Source: Odiellus spinosus
Taxonomy: Eukaryota > Arthropoda > Arachnida > Opiliones > Phalangiidae
Direction of reading: 5' to 3'
Length of the DNA stretch: 64,000 nt
Assembly: GCA_963920705.1 (NCBI GenBank)
Contig: OY987227.1
Span: 25,649,935-25,713,934, forward strand
How positions within the stretch are numbered: position 1 is the first letter of the stretch; each line of letters opens with the position of its first letter. Under the pieces are notes generated by a model. The model did not search any database. It saw nothing but the letters and a program-made list of their open reading frames with translations, and was not told the origin of the DNA. The translations under genes and the position numbers were made by a program. Positions 49,476 through 61,100 of this stretch are shown in pieces.

Positions 49476-49826
49476 CAGGGTTGCCACAGGTCAGGGAAAA
49501 CAGGGAAAAGTCAGGGAATTTGAAAATGAACCAAAAAAGTCAGGGAATTTTAAGATATTTTAAAAAGTCAGGAAATTTAAAGTTATTTCGAGAAGCCAGG
49601 AAATTCCAATCATGCGCGGAAAAGATTTTAAGCTGACCGTGTCAGTTGTATAAATTAGAACAAAGATACGCTTACAAAACGTATGGCGAACGCGATTATA
49701 TACAAAATAAAAGGTTAAAATTGGGTATTATTAGCTGAAAAGATCAGGGAAAATCGTTGGAAAAGGTCAGGGAAAAACCTGGAAAAAATCAGGGAATTTG
49801 GATCTGAAAAAACTGTAGCAACCCTG
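49476..49826. mobile_element. CAGGGTTGCCACAGG element, full copy
   Basis: CAGGGTTGCCACAG at the left and CTGTAGCAACCCTG at the right form a 14-bp terminal inverted repeat with one mismatch. Interior CAGGGAAAAGTCAGGGAATT. The flanks TTACT on both sides suggest a short target duplication. Confidence 0.75.
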
Positions 49827-50371
49827 GTTACTGTATTCATGACCCCTGTCTGGGAGCGAGTTCTGCAGGCTGAGTTGGGGGACGAGACTAGTGACGTCTA
49901 ATCACGTGGTAAATGAAAGAACTCGTAAGTTTTCTATAACATTCCTAAATTTATGGTAAGGTCTCTATAAAGAACCTCTTGTAGGTGATATTCCATTAAA
50001 AATCCAACCAAAGTCATGGTTTATTCTTCATGTTCAAGAGGAGTTTACGTAATGCAGCCTTAAGGCTCGTTTTCATTCAAGCTTTTGTGTCAAATCAATA
50101 TTTTCGTTTAGCCCACGTAATCAGGCGCCAAGACATCGACAGAAAAATGGATAACTAAATGAATTTGATATCTTGGAAAAGCGAAAACCAAAGATTGAAA
50201 AACATTGATTGAAAACGGGGCTTAATTTTTAATTCTCCTAATTAAATTTTATTTAAAGGCATGGGCCCCCAAATCCAGCAAAGGTCTAACTGGAGGATGA
50301 AATATATGGCATATGATATGATAATATAAAGGGACCCTTGATTTTATTTCGACAATATTAATAAGCATAGG

Positions 50372-50708
50372 CAGAAGCCGATGAAACCCTCCTTTGAAGT
50401 CTGTTACTCCCGGGTCTTGTCTACCCCTCTCTGTATGGGTTATTCTCAAAAGGCGCGATTCGTACGCCTCCTAACGGTAGATATTTTCGGAGCGGGAGTT
50501 CGTCGAGCGAATATCTCTAGCAGCCTTGGAGTTCGTCCAAAAAACGTCGTCGTTTGTGGAGAGAGAGAATATCCAATTTTCCGTAGATAGGGGGGATGAA
50601 GTAGGACCCCTTCTAACTCGTAAAATTGGGAATTTTACCCATACAGAGAGGAGCGCTATATGGAACATTGGAGTAGTAGACTTCAAAGGAGGGTTTCATC
50701 GGCTTCTG
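50372..50708. mobile_element. MITE family A copy 8
   Basis: Target duplication GCATAGG. Belongs to the GAGTTAGAAGGGG subfamily. Confidence 0.92.
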
Positions 50709-50944
50709 GCATAGGTGAAATGGTCAGGTGATGAAACATTTCAACAAGCGCGGTATTAATTAATCAGCTGTTGTAATAATTTAACCGAGACTCAGATGTG
50801 TTTTATGGGGTCAATGGGGTGCAGCCAATATTTTACAACACAGTTCAATGAATTATATATTTGTACCTAAATTATTTTCCAAGGTATAACCACAAGTAAA
50901 TCATGCTTCAAGTTTATAACAAGGCGTTGTTATATGTACTCAGA

Positions 50945-51108
50945 AGCCGCGTTCACACTACAGACTTTGAAACAGTTTTTAACCCTTTTCGAAAGGTCAA
51001 ATGATAAAATTTTAAGGTCACCCGTGTAGATCTTTGATCAAAAAACAAAATTAATATCTTAAAAAGTCGATTTGAACATGTTCCAAAGCGTCAAGTGTGA
51101 ACGTAGCT
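50945..51108. mobile_element. MITE family G, copy 7
   Basis: AGCCGCGTTCACACTACAG pairs with CAAGTGTGAACGTAGCT. Short form like the copy at 39352. Confidence 0.78.
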
Positions 51109-51603
51109 AAATTGTACTTGGATTACGAGAGAAATCTGTTACAACATTACTACAAAAATTAATAAAAATGTGCTCTTAAAGGGGACCCCGTAGAAAAGAC
51201 ATCTGTTAGTTATGGCCCCTATAAGCGGCAAAGATCTAAGACTCACAGTTATCAGATCTACCTACTCAGTAGATAAAAGTTAAGAGATCTGACATAAAAA
51301 TCTAATAGAAATTCGGCGCGTTGACAAAAGATAAATTAGAATTAAATTAAGTGATAAAGACTATAATATTATTAATAAATTCTCCCGAAACGTCTCTGAG
51401 ACTCTGAACGATATGTCTTGTCACTTCCGGCTTACCGGAAGTCCTCTAAACTCTAACGTTTCCGACTAATTAGTATAGCATTACCTAACCCCTTATTTTT
51501 AAGGGATAATGAAATGTTTTTGAAAAATTATTAATTAAAGAATTATGCCGAGTGAGCTGAAAATTTTATAGAGTTAACTTCAAGTAAATTACTAATTTAT
51601 TAA

Positions 51604-51985
51604 TTAAAGGGAGAATGAAAGGCCGAAACAACTTATTTTTAATCGATAAGAATGCTAAAATAATGAGAAAAAGAATAATATAACTCACCAAAAATATTTC
51701 GTTATTTTATAATCAATTTCCAAAGTTCCGATGCTAAGCCTAGTTTGCCTAGCTCGGTGAACTAGGCATGCACGACCCGTATTTTTTTAATATTCGCGGC
51801 TGTTCTTGTCGCCAATCACGAGCGAGTACTCATATTTTAAAAATACGCGTACTCGCTCGTGATTGGCGACTAGATCAGACGGGAATATTAAAAAAAATAC
51901 GGCTCGTGCTCGCCTAGTTCGCCGAGCTAGGCAGCCAAGGCTTAGCATCTTCAAGTTTCGGAACTTTGGAAATTGATTCTAAAAT
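51604..51985. mobile_element. TTAA-flanked palindromic MITE, type 2, 3'-truncated
   Basis: It starts at TTAAAGGGAGAATGAAAGG but breaks off after GGAAATTGATTCTAAAATTT, lacking the second terminus. Confidence 0.8.
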
Positions 51986-52824
51986 TTGAAATGTCTTTAG
52001 TCAACATAATATTAATTAAGACCATTTTGTGAAATAATTTTTGGTGAAACGAAAACATTATTTTGCCCAAATTCTTACAGAACGTTTGGGTTCTTCTTTT
52101 CTATTTCGATTAAGAGATAAACCCATTAGTTTTTAAAAGTAATCTCATCCCGGAAAAAAATCTGTCTAATCCGTTATTTATTGCTTGGATATAAAAAGAA
52201 CTGGATTAAACGAAAGGAAAAGAACTCTCGGCCTTCACGGGGCATTGAAGATAAGTTATAATATATTCATAATAAAATAAATCATGAAAATAAATTAGCC
52301 CGAATTTCATAGCAAGAAACTGGTCCTAAAAACTAAAAGCCATATTTTCCAATAATATACGTTTTAATTTTAACCCAAATTGAGATATTGAAGCTAGAAC
52401 GTGTTAATTTAGTCGGTTTCTTTCAATTTAGATTAAAATATAATTGTTATATTTCATTCTACATTGATTTCTAGAAACGTCATATTTTTATCTTCGAATT
52501 ATCCGTTTGAATAAAAGCGTAATTTGTTTATTAATCAAGCTTAAAATTTTATCTCCGGATAATTCGTATCCATTTGTAAGACGTCTGTTTATGAATTTGT
52601 CTGGATAATAAGACAGCCTCATTTGCGAGCTCATTAGTATGCAAAGACCATTAAATAAATATACGGAATTGGTCATTCGGGATGCGAGAGAGATAAACCT
52701 TGTATTCGTGATAAAGAGGGCGTTATCCCAATTTCGGGGAATGTTGCTCCACGAAGCATTACCGCCGTGTGAATGCACTCGAATAGTATGGAAACGGAAA
52801 TTCAAAACATTTTATAAGCATTAA
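51986..52824. other. Repeat-free intronic or upstream block
   Basis: No family member inside. It includes GAGCTCATTAGTATGCAAAG near 52628, a homeodomain-like TAAT core beside an octamer-like ATGCAAA. The frames on both strands look incidental. Confidence 0.4.
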
Positions 52825-53166
52825 CAGAAGCCGATGAAACCCTCCTTTGAAGTTTACTACTCTAATGTTCCATATAGCGCTCCTCTCTGTATGGGTAAAA
52901 TTCACAATTTTACGAGATCGGAGGGGTCCTACTTCATACCCCCCCTGTCTACTGAAAATTGGAAATTCTCTCTCTCCACAAACGACGACGTTTTTTTTTT
53001 GATGAACTCCAAGGCTGCTAGAGATATTCTCTCGACGAACTCCCGCTCCGAAAATATCTACCGTTAGGAGGCGTACGAATCGCGCTTTTTGAAACTAACC
53101 CATACAGAGAGGGGTAGACCAGACCCGGGAGTAATAGACTTCAAAGGAGGGTTTCATCGGCTTCTG
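52825..53166. mobile_element. MITE family A copy 9
   Basis: Target duplication GCATTAA. A lengthened T run (CGTTTTTTTTTTGATG) in the centre makes this the longest copy. Confidence 0.92.
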
Positions 53167-53323
53167 GCATTAAAAACAACACCATTTGAACCAGGCTAGA
53201 AAACACGAGCCTAAATAGATAAAAATATAAACCACTAATCGTAAATCCGCGATTATGGGTAAAAAATTTGTATTCGATATGTAATAATGTATTAATTAAT
53301 TAATTTTTAATAAAAGGAAGGAG

Positions 53324-53449
53324 TAGAGGTCAGGGTTTAGACACGGAAAGTCCACGGAAAATCTATGATAACTACAATGTAATCGAAATATTTAACTGAA
53401 TATTATTAATAATTAACAGATTAACCAAATATTTGCGGATTATCTCTAA
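53324..53449. mobile_element. hAT-like MITE, truncated copy 3
   Basis: It starts TAGAGGTCAGGGTTTAGACA and loses homology after GGATTATC, without the second end. Confidence 0.7.
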
Positions 53450-53764
53450 ATGACACACCTTATTTGCGTCTATCCAATTATGCAAATTACCTAATTTATT
53501 ACTACTATAAAATAAGGTAAAAACTGAATGATGTATCGTTTGTATTAAACAAGAAAAAGACGATCTGCGCACGCACATCCTTACACCAACCAAAAGAGAC
53601 CTGAGAAAGATTCTGCGAAATGATTCACGAGGGAAAAAATATCGGCTAAAAGTCAGATTTATATAAGAAACATTGAAGCGTGTATATTTGGCGTCGATAA
53701 AACACGTACCGCTATGTTATATTGTAAAAATATTACGCAAAGAAAGCGTACAAGAGGATTATAT

Positions 53765-54056
53765 CAAGAAGGATCAGATAAGGAGAGGAAAAGTGGGGCT
53801 GCGTTGAGTTAGAGAGAGAAGAGCCAACCTCCCACTCGGGTGGAAAGGGGGGATAGGAAATTCTCCAGGTAAACTGTTGTCACGTGGTCGCTAGCTAGCG
53901 CGTCTCATAAAGGATTCGTTTTACCCACGCGACAACAATTTACCACGAAGCATCTCTACCCCCGTCTGTCCCCCGTTCTCCCAGAGTGGGAGTTTAGGCC
54001 GACGCAGTAGGAGCCGCGCCGTTCCCACTTTTCCTCTCCTTATCTGATCCTTCTTG
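53765..54056. mobile_element. MITE family C copy 3, inverted and diverged
   Basis: Termini are CAAGAAGGATCAGATAAGG. Target duplication ATTATAT. Inverted relative to the other two copies. Confidence 0.9.
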
Positions 54057-54439
54057 ATTATATACACGTATTCGCTTTCCATCGATAAATCGACGCCAAC
54101 TAGTGGAGAAAACGCTAAAAACATTAATCTTTCTTATTTCTTGACGCGAAAATCGAGAAATAAGTTAAGCTAAGAATACTCGCTGGTATAAAGGGGAGTA
54201 GACACATACAGTATTGAAAGAGCACAGGGGGACGATACATCATTGACATTGCGCATGAGCAGGTGTGAGTTTTAGCATTGCTTTTCCGTCTGCATAAATT
54301 TCTTCTGCGCTTTCTTGCGAGATTTTGTTTCTTACTTAATAAAATAAATGCCCATTCCAGGGTGACCACTGAAAATTTGAAAATCCTATATAGGAATATA
54401 TATAAAATTTCTTTTGCGAAATATAGGAAGAATTTGTTG

Positions 54440-55470
54440 CCAGTTTCATTTGTCACCGGTTTCATTTGTCAACCGTTTCATTTGTTGCCGGTTTCATTTG
54501 TCACCCGTTTCATTTGTCGTCCGTTTCATTTGTCACCTCCTGTCAGGGGTGTAGCTTCTGTGGGCCTGACCATCTTGTTAGCACCTGCTAACAAGGTGGT
54601 CAAGCGCATATTAGCTACACCCCTGCCATTACTTTTCATTTGTCGCACCACTTTTCATTTGTCACCTCCTGTCAGGGATGTAGCTATGATGGGCTTGACC
54701 ATCTTGTTAGCCCCTTAAATTCTGTCTCATCTCTTGACTATGTATTTTTTACTATAATTTAATAATTAATATAATATTTTCATCTGTCACCCGTTTCATT
54801 TGTCACCCGATTCATTTGTCACCTTTCATTTGTCACCCGATTCATTTGTCACCCGATTCATTTGTCACCTTTCATTTGTCACCCGATTCATTTGTCACGC
54901 GTTTCATTTGTCACGCGTTTCATTTGTCACCCGTTTCATTTGTCACCCGTTTCATTTGTTGCCGGTTTCATTTGTCGCCGGTTTCATTTGTCGCCGGTTT
55001 CATTTGTCACCCGTTTCACTTGTCACCCGTTTCATTTGTTACCTCCTGTCAGGGGTGTAGCTATCCATGAGCTTACCATCTTGTTAGCACCTGCTAACAA
55101 GGTGGTCAAGCGCATGTTAGCTACACCCCTGCCATTACTTTTCATTTGTCGCACCACTTTTCATTTGTCACCTCCTGTCAGGGGTGTAGCTTTTATGGGC
55201 TTGACCATCTTGTTAGCCCCTTAAATTCTGTCTCATCTCTTGACTATGTATTTTTTACTATAGTTTAATAATTAATATAATATTTTCATCTGTCACCCGT
55301 TTCATTTGTCACCCGATTCATTTGTCACCCGTTTCATTTGTCACCCGATTCATTTGTCACGCGTTTCATTTGTCACCCGTTTCATTTGTCACCCGTTTCA
55401 TTTGTTGCCGGTTTCATTTGTCACCGGTTTCATTTGTCACCCGTTTAATTTGTCACCCGTTTCATTTGTT
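54440..55470. repeat. 16-bp minisatellite TTTCATTTGTCACCCG, left block
   Basis: Tandem 16-mers with variants (GTTGCCGG, GTCACGCG, TCACCCGA) alternate with a GC-rich palindrome (GGTGTAGCT...AGCTACACC) and an AT-rich spacer (…CTTGACTATGTATTTTTTAC…). The whole block forms a ~508-bp higher-order unit (compare 54664 and 55172). The unit lacks stops and 16 is not a multiple of 3, so all three forward frames stay open and yield spurious proteins of the SFVTRFICHPFHLSPV type. Confidence 0.92.
54536..54632. repeat. GC-rich palindrome within the minisatellite
   Basis: The arm CAGGGGTGTAGCT pairs with AGCTACACCCCTG, and TTGTTAGCACC pairs with a second inner arm, GGTGGTCAAG. Further copies lie near 55040, 59300 and 59800, and single arms near 54675, 55180, 59440 and 59930. 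Confidence 0.75.
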
Positions 55471-55474
55471 ACCT

Positions 55475-56083
55475 TGTAACGGTATTTTATGAACGCTCCC
55501 CTTACTTTATATTATTGGGCCTAACCCTTTATTTTGCACCTGGCTGGTACGGAATATTTTGAATGACGTCACACGTGGCCACGCTTAAATAGCTCGTGCC
55601 ACGTGTGGCAAAACCGCTCTTACCCTTACTCTACGTTCCTGGCTGGTCGCTGACCACGTTTTTCCCGAGTTGGTCTCTTCGACCGCGTGGCCCTTCGGGG
55701 TTCCGCGCTTTTTCGTTTTTAACGTCGGACTTGGAATCTTCCACGCCGAGTCGCCGAGTTAGGCTAAAATATTTTAAAGTGATGTGTGCGTGTTTTGTGT
55801 GCGTTATTGTATTAACTTTCATCGGAGAACAGTAAGAACTATAAATATTTTATATGCCAGCCAGGGTCCATTTTACTATAGTGTTATTATTATTATTCTG
55901 TGTTAGTGCCTCATTAAAATTTATATATTAACTAACAAAAACCTTATTTAAGTTTTCTATTAATTATCTAATGATGACGAGACTTATTTATATATTTAAC
56001 TTTAATTCCCCTAGACATTTAACCGACCTTTAAATATTAACTAATCTTAACTAAATCCCCATTAATAAATAAATCTCGTCTCA
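55475..56083 (+). repeat. 5' LTR
   Basis: It starts TGTAACGGTATTTTATGAAC and ends CTCGTCTCA. It contains palindromic GACGTCACACGTGGCC and GCCACGTGTGGC stretches (E-box/CRE-like), likely promoter elements. The 79-codon open frame inside (55596-55835) is shared by both LTRs but looks incidental. Confidence 0.9.
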
Positions 56084-56086
56084 TTT

Positions 56087-56112
56087 TGGGGGTCCGTTCC
56101 GTGATCGAATTC
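56087..56112 (+). other. Primer-binding site of the LTR element
   Basis: It begins TGGGGGTCC three bases after the LTR. Its complement has exact tRNA 3'-end geometry: T-loop TTCGATC, a 5-base T-stem strand, a 7-base acceptor strand, one discriminator base and CCA. The priming tRNA would have an acceptor stem beginning GGTCCGT. I cannot name the isotype. Confidence 0.7.
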
Positions 56113-57917
56113 TATATAGTTAACCGGGTATATTATATTTGTCCTTTATTTTAATTAGTTTATTTTATCTATTGCCATATTATTGAACATTATTGAACTT
56201 TTAAGATTTTTGTGTGGCATTAGAATCGATTAGAATTTTGTAAAATTTCAGGTTAGCTTTATTTTTGTATGTTTTATCGTAATTTTTTTTCTATAGTTGT
56301 GTATATTTTCATACCAGTTTTAATTGATATTTGCCAAATTATAATTTAATCATTTGGAATTTTGAATGACCTTTAACGTAATTTTAGGTTATGGATTTTT
56401 AATTGTTATCGTATTTTATTTTGGAAACTTAGATTTCCGTTTTTTTTTTAAAGTTATGCGCTTAAATTTAATTTTAATTAGTTGGTCATGCTTCCCGTTT
56501 AAAAATCCCCTTAAATTTTTGTTCTCGTTGGGTTTTTGGTGTGCTCCTAGGACTCTTAATGTGGTTATTTTGAATGACCATTTTATGTCTAGTATCGCAA
56601 TATTAGAATAAAAATTCTACGTTAATCGTTAAGTTTAGGGCCCCATTATTAAGTTCTAGTTTTTGTTTTGTGCAGAGTAGCTCATTAGGATATTTTAAAT
56701 ATTTAGCACTGCGAAATTAAAATTTCTAGTCCCCCCTTCGAATTTTATGAATTTTCCATTCAATTTGAATTTTTTTTTTCCGAAATCCCCCCCCCCCCCC
56801 CCCCTGTAAAACTAGTTTTCATGGCTATTGTTAGCTCCTCGTGGAAAAATATTTTTCTCAAGTTTTGGTTCTTAGCGCTAAAAATGGACGCATTTTCCCC
56901 GCTGGGCCTTGCAGGTGTTTTCGGACGCTGGTAGTTCGGAAACATTTTCTTGGAAACACCTCTCTTGAAATTTCCCCACGTGTGCTTAACCCTAGTTTTA
57001 TTTCTTAGATTTTTACCCCCCCCCCCCCCCCCCGTTTATACTTTTCATAGTATGCCAGTTTATTAAATTTAAATTTTTATTACCCCATTATTTTTTTTAA
57101 TTTGTAATTCCTAATTAAGCCCCTGACCACTATTATATGTTATTTATTTTTCCTTTGGACAGTATTTAGAATTTTTTTTGACGGTAGTGTGCCTTTAGTT
57201 TACCCCTGTGTAGGTTTTGTACTTCGATTTTTTTTTAAGGTATTATGCCGTTAGCTTATTTTCTTGATTAGGTAATTAGGATTTAATTTCCTAGTAATTT
57301 AGGTCCTTAGTGACAGAATATTTTAACCCGTTCTGCGAATTTGTTTTTGATAAGTTTTGTATATAGATTTTTTTTTTAATTATGTCTTTTGTTATTTTCC
57401 AGTGTAGGTCCTTTATATTTAGTGTAAATTAGATTTTTTTTTTTTTTTCTTAATTCGTGTCAGGATTTTATTCCTTCGTAATTTTCGTATGTCAATAGTG
57501 TCATTTAGTCCTTTCTGCGAATTCACTCATCTCAATGTTCTGACCTTAGCTTTTACCTTAGGATCGTGTATACATCCGCAAAGGCCCATCGCACACGAGG
57601 CAGGCATAGATTAATTTATCGTAGATTTGGGGTTAATATGATTTTTTAGGTTTTTTAAATGAGGGTTGGTATTGCCATTCTTTAGTCTCAACGAGAACAC
57701 CAATTCCACCCTTTAATCTTGTTTTCCTCTTGTTTATGTGGCAAGTAGTGAGTTTTAATTGTTCGTATTTTCCCTATTTGTAGTGCTTAATTAGCCCATT
57801 AGTCTGTGTGACCACCTTTTTAATGTTGGCGTAAGTCGTAGGGTTAATATTTGAATCTGCCGTTATATATGTGGTTTTATTCCATGGCATTGTTTTTGGG
57901 TAGGGAACCCATGATTT

Positions 57918-58028
57918 TAGAGTAGGGAACTCTGAATTTTAACCTTCGAGTATTAGGTCAACTCTGAATTTTTAACCTTTGAGTATTAGGTCAACTCTGA
58001 ATTTTTAACCTTTGGGTATTAGGTAAAC
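57918..58028 (+). repeat. Three 37-bp tandem copies inside the LTR element
   Basis: Units read AACTCTGAATTTTTAACCTTTGAGTATTAGGTC with small differences. They are not seen elsewhere in the window. Confidence 0.8.
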
Positions 58029-58197
58029 TCATGAAATGAACCGTCAGTAACGTTACAGTGTGTATACCTGTCGTTCTATTTAAATCTTTGTATAATTGTA
58101 TTTTTATGGTAGGCCCTATTATTTTTATATTGTTTTGTAATTTTTTTTTTGTGTTTATGATAAGTTTTTTTTTTTTTTTTTTTTTTTTGGAATTTTT

Positions 58198-58545
58198 CTG
58201 CCTTTCGTGATCGAGGTAGTTTTTTTTAAGCTTTTTATATGTATATTTTTCTACCCATACTTAATTATGGTAGTTTTGATTGTCCATTTTATTTTTTTCT
58301 ACCCCTTGGTAGTTTTATTTTATAAGCTCTTGTTAATTTTTTTTTTCTGCCCAATACTTATGGTAGTTTTTTTTTTTTATTTGTAAAATTTGTAATTGTT
58401 TGTATTTTGTAGGTTTTGTTCTTTTTTTTGGTACCACTTTTATTTTCTGCCCTCCGCGGTAGTTTTTGTTTTGATTTCTTGTATTTTGTATATTTTATTT
58501 TTGGATTTTCTTGTACCACTTTTATTTTTCTGCCCTATGTGGTAG
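58198..58545 (+). other. Six short CTRCC...GGTAG hairpins in the LTR element interior
   Basis: Stem-loops lie at 58198-58219, 58251-58273, 58299-58312, 58347-58366, 58447-58462 and 58530-58545. Each has a 5' arm CTGCC or CTACC and a 3' arm GGTAG, with loops of 4 to 13 bases of unrelated sequence, separated by U-rich linkers. Conserved arms with variable loops suggest selection or local duplication of an RNA structure. Confidence 0.65.
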
Positions 58546-58634
58546 TTTTTGTTTAGCTGTGTTGCTTTGCTTATTTTTCTCTTAATGAGTTTTTTTTTAA
58601 ATATTAATATTGTCGAACGAGGACGTTCGAGATT

Positions 58635-58648
58635 AAGTGGGGGAGAGT
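58635..58648 (+). other. Polypurine tract of the LTR element
   Basis: AAGTGGGGGAGAGT lies immediately before the TG of the 3' LTR, the expected primer for plus-strand DNA synthesis. Confidence 0.85.
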
Positions 58649-59257
58649 TGTAACGGTATTTTATGAACGCTCCCCTTACTTTATATTATTGGGCCTAACC
58701 CTTTATTTTGCACCTGGCTGGTACGGAATATTTTGAATGACGTCACACGTGGCCACGCTTAAATAGCTCGTGCCACGTGTGGCAAAACCGCTCTTACCCT
58801 TACTCTACGTTCCTGGCTGGTCGCTGACCACGTTTTTCCCGAGTTGGTCTCTTCGACCGCGTGGCCCTTCGGGGTTCCGCGCTTTTTCGTTTTTAACGTC
58901 GGACTTGGAATCTTCCACGCCGAGTCGCCGAGTTAGGCTAAAATATTTTAAAGTGATGTGTGCGTGTTTTGTGTGCGTTATTGTATTAACTTTCATCGGA
59001 GAACAGTAAGAACTATAAATATTTTATATGCCAGCCAGGGTCCATTTTACTATAGTGTTATTATTATTATTCTGTGTTAGTGCCTCATTAAAATTTATAT
59101 ATTAACTAACAAAAACCTTATTTAAGTTTTCTATTAATTATCTAATGATGACGAGACTTATTTATATATTTAACTTTAATTCCCCTAGACATTTAACCGA
59201 CCTTTAAATATTAACTAATCTTAACTAAATCCCCATTAATAAATAAATCTCGTCTCA
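58649..59257 (+). repeat. 3' LTR
   Basis: Second copy of the 609-bp repeat, directly after the polypurine tract. It is followed by ACCT, the target-site duplicate. Confidence 0.9.
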
Positions 59258-59261
59258 ACCT

Positions 59262-60668
59262 TTCCATCGACAAATGAAATGTCGTCCGTTTCATTTGTCA
59301 CCTCCTGTCAGGGGTGTAGCTATCAATGAGCTTGACCACCTTGTTAGCACCTGCTAACAAGGTGGTCAAGCGCATGTTAGCTACACCCCTGCCATTACTT
59401 TTCATTTGTCGCACCACTTTTCATTTGTCACCTCCTGTCAGGGGTGTAGCTATCTTGGGCTTGACCATCTTGTTAGCCCCTTAAATTCTGTCTCATCTCT
59501 TGACTATGTATTTTTTACTATAATTTAATAATTAATATAATATTTTCATCTGTCACCCGTTTCATTTGTCACCCGATTCATTTGTCACCCGATTCATTTG
59601 TCACCTTTCATTTGTCATCCGATTCATTTGTCACCTTTCATTTGTCACCCGATTCATTTGTCACGCGTTTCATTTGTCACCCGTTTCATTTGTCACCCGT
59701 TTCATTTGTTGCCGGTTTCATTTGTCGCCGGTTTCATTTGTCGCCGGTTTCATTTGTCACCCGTTTCACTTGTCACCCGTTTCATTTGTTACCTCCTGTC
59801 AGGGGTGTAGCTATCCATGAGCTTACCATCTTGTTAGCACCTGCTAACAAGGTGGTCAAGCGCATGTTAGCTACACCCCTGCCATTACTCTTCATTTGTC
59901 GCACCACTTTTCATTTGTCACCTCCTGTCAGGGGTGTAGCTATCATGGGCTTGACCATCTTGTTAGCCCCTTAAATTCTGTCTCATCTCTTGACTATGTA
60001 TTTTTTACTATAGTTTAATAATTAATATAATATTTTCATTTGTCACCCGTTTCATTTGTCACCCGATTCATTTGTCACCCTATTCATTTGTCACCCGATT
60101 CATTTGTCACGCGTTTCATTTGTCACCCGTTTCATTTGTCACCCGTTTCATTTGTTGCCGGTTTCATTTGTCACCCGTTTCATTTGTTACCCGATTCATT
60201 TTTCATCCTATTCATTTGTTACCCGATTCATTTGTCACGCGTTTCATTTGTCACCCGTTTCATTTGTCACCCGTTTCATTTGTTGCCGGTTTCATTTGTC
60301 ACCCGTTTCATTTGTCAACCGTTTCATTTGTTGCCGGTTTCATTTGTCACCCGTTTCATTTGTTACCCGATTCATTTTTCATCCTATTCATTTGTTACCC
60401 GTTTCATTTGACAGCCGTTTCATTCGTCACCCGTTTCATTTGTCACCCGTTTCATTTGTCACCCGTTTCATTTGTCACCCGTTTCATTTGTCGCCCGTTT
60501 CATTTGTCACCCGTTTCATTTGTCACCCGTTTCATTTGACAGCCGTTTCATTCGTCACCCGTTTCATTTGTCACCCGTTTCATTTGTCACCCGTTTCATT
60601 CGTCATCCTTTTCATTTGTCACCCGTTTCATTTGTCACCCGTTTCATTTGTCGCCCTTTTCATTTGTC
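59262..60668. repeat. 16-bp minisatellite TTTCATTTGTCACCCG, right block
   Basis: Continuation after the LTR element. The higher-order unit recurs (compare 59432 and 59928). From 60030 to 60668 the array is pure 16-mers, the most homogeneous stretch. Confidence 0.92.
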
Positions 60669-61034
60669 CCATGAAAAAGTGGGACACCACTTAGCACCTT
60701 AAATTATGATTTTTATTATTTTTTAATTGTTGACAAAGTATTTTTTACTATATTTTAAGGTAGGTCTGAAGCTCTGTTTCCATCTTCCTTTATCATTCGG
60801 CTTATAATTTTTACATGTAAAGCGGATTGTGATTTCTATTAAGTACCATTTTATTTCCCCTTATGTGGGACAACAAGCGAATATTTGTTTCATTTGGGCA
60901 AGATTATACCCATATTCGTTGTACACGCTTTTCTAGGTAATACACCTATATGCATTATTATTTACGCATCTATTATTTCAAATGTTTCAACATGACATAA
61001 TTTAGTAATGAACACTAAAATAAAAAAATAAAAA

Positions 61035-61100
61035 GGTATTACGGGGAATCGAACTTCGCTCTTCGCAATCAACACGCCAGTGCGTTACCAACTTCGCAAC
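61035..61100 (-). tRNA. tRNA-like sequence, probably a pseudogene
   Basis: On the minus strand it has a D-arm (TTGCGAAGTTGGTAACGCA), a B-box (AGTTCGATTCC) and a T run right after (CCTTTTT). The acceptor and T-stem do not pair, and the anticodon loop has no clear U33, so the isotype is not called. It could be a tRNA-derived SINE head. Confidence 0.4.

Larger units (their letters stand above)
55475..59257 (+). mobile_element. Non-autonomous LTR retrotransposon, complete, with no gag or pol
   Basis: Two 609-bp direct repeats (55475-56083 and 58649-59257) begin TGTAACGG and end CTCGTCTCA. They look identical wherever compared, so the insertion is young. The target duplication ACCT lies at 55471-55474 and 59258-59261. 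A primer-binding site follows the first LTR and a purine tract AAGTGGGGGAGAG precedes the second, a layout typical of Ty3/gypsy elements. The 2,565-bp interior has only stop-ridden, T-rich DNA with poly-C and poly-T runs. It must have been copied by enzymes supplied by a relative. By size it falls between TRIM and LARD classes. Confidence 0.9.

Noticed and set aside
55596-55835. 79-codon frame in each LTR
   Set aside because: Present twice only because the LTRs are duplicates. No gag-like features, and it lies where promoter sequence is expected.
54440-60668. Possible CRISPR-like array
   Set aside because: Units are contiguous 16-mers without unique spacers, and the DNA is eukaryotic.
60040-60694. 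Overlapping long frames (up to 212 codons) reading SFVTRFICHPFHLSPV
   Set aside because: All three forward frames of a stop-free 16-bp repeat are open. This is the repeat, not a protein.
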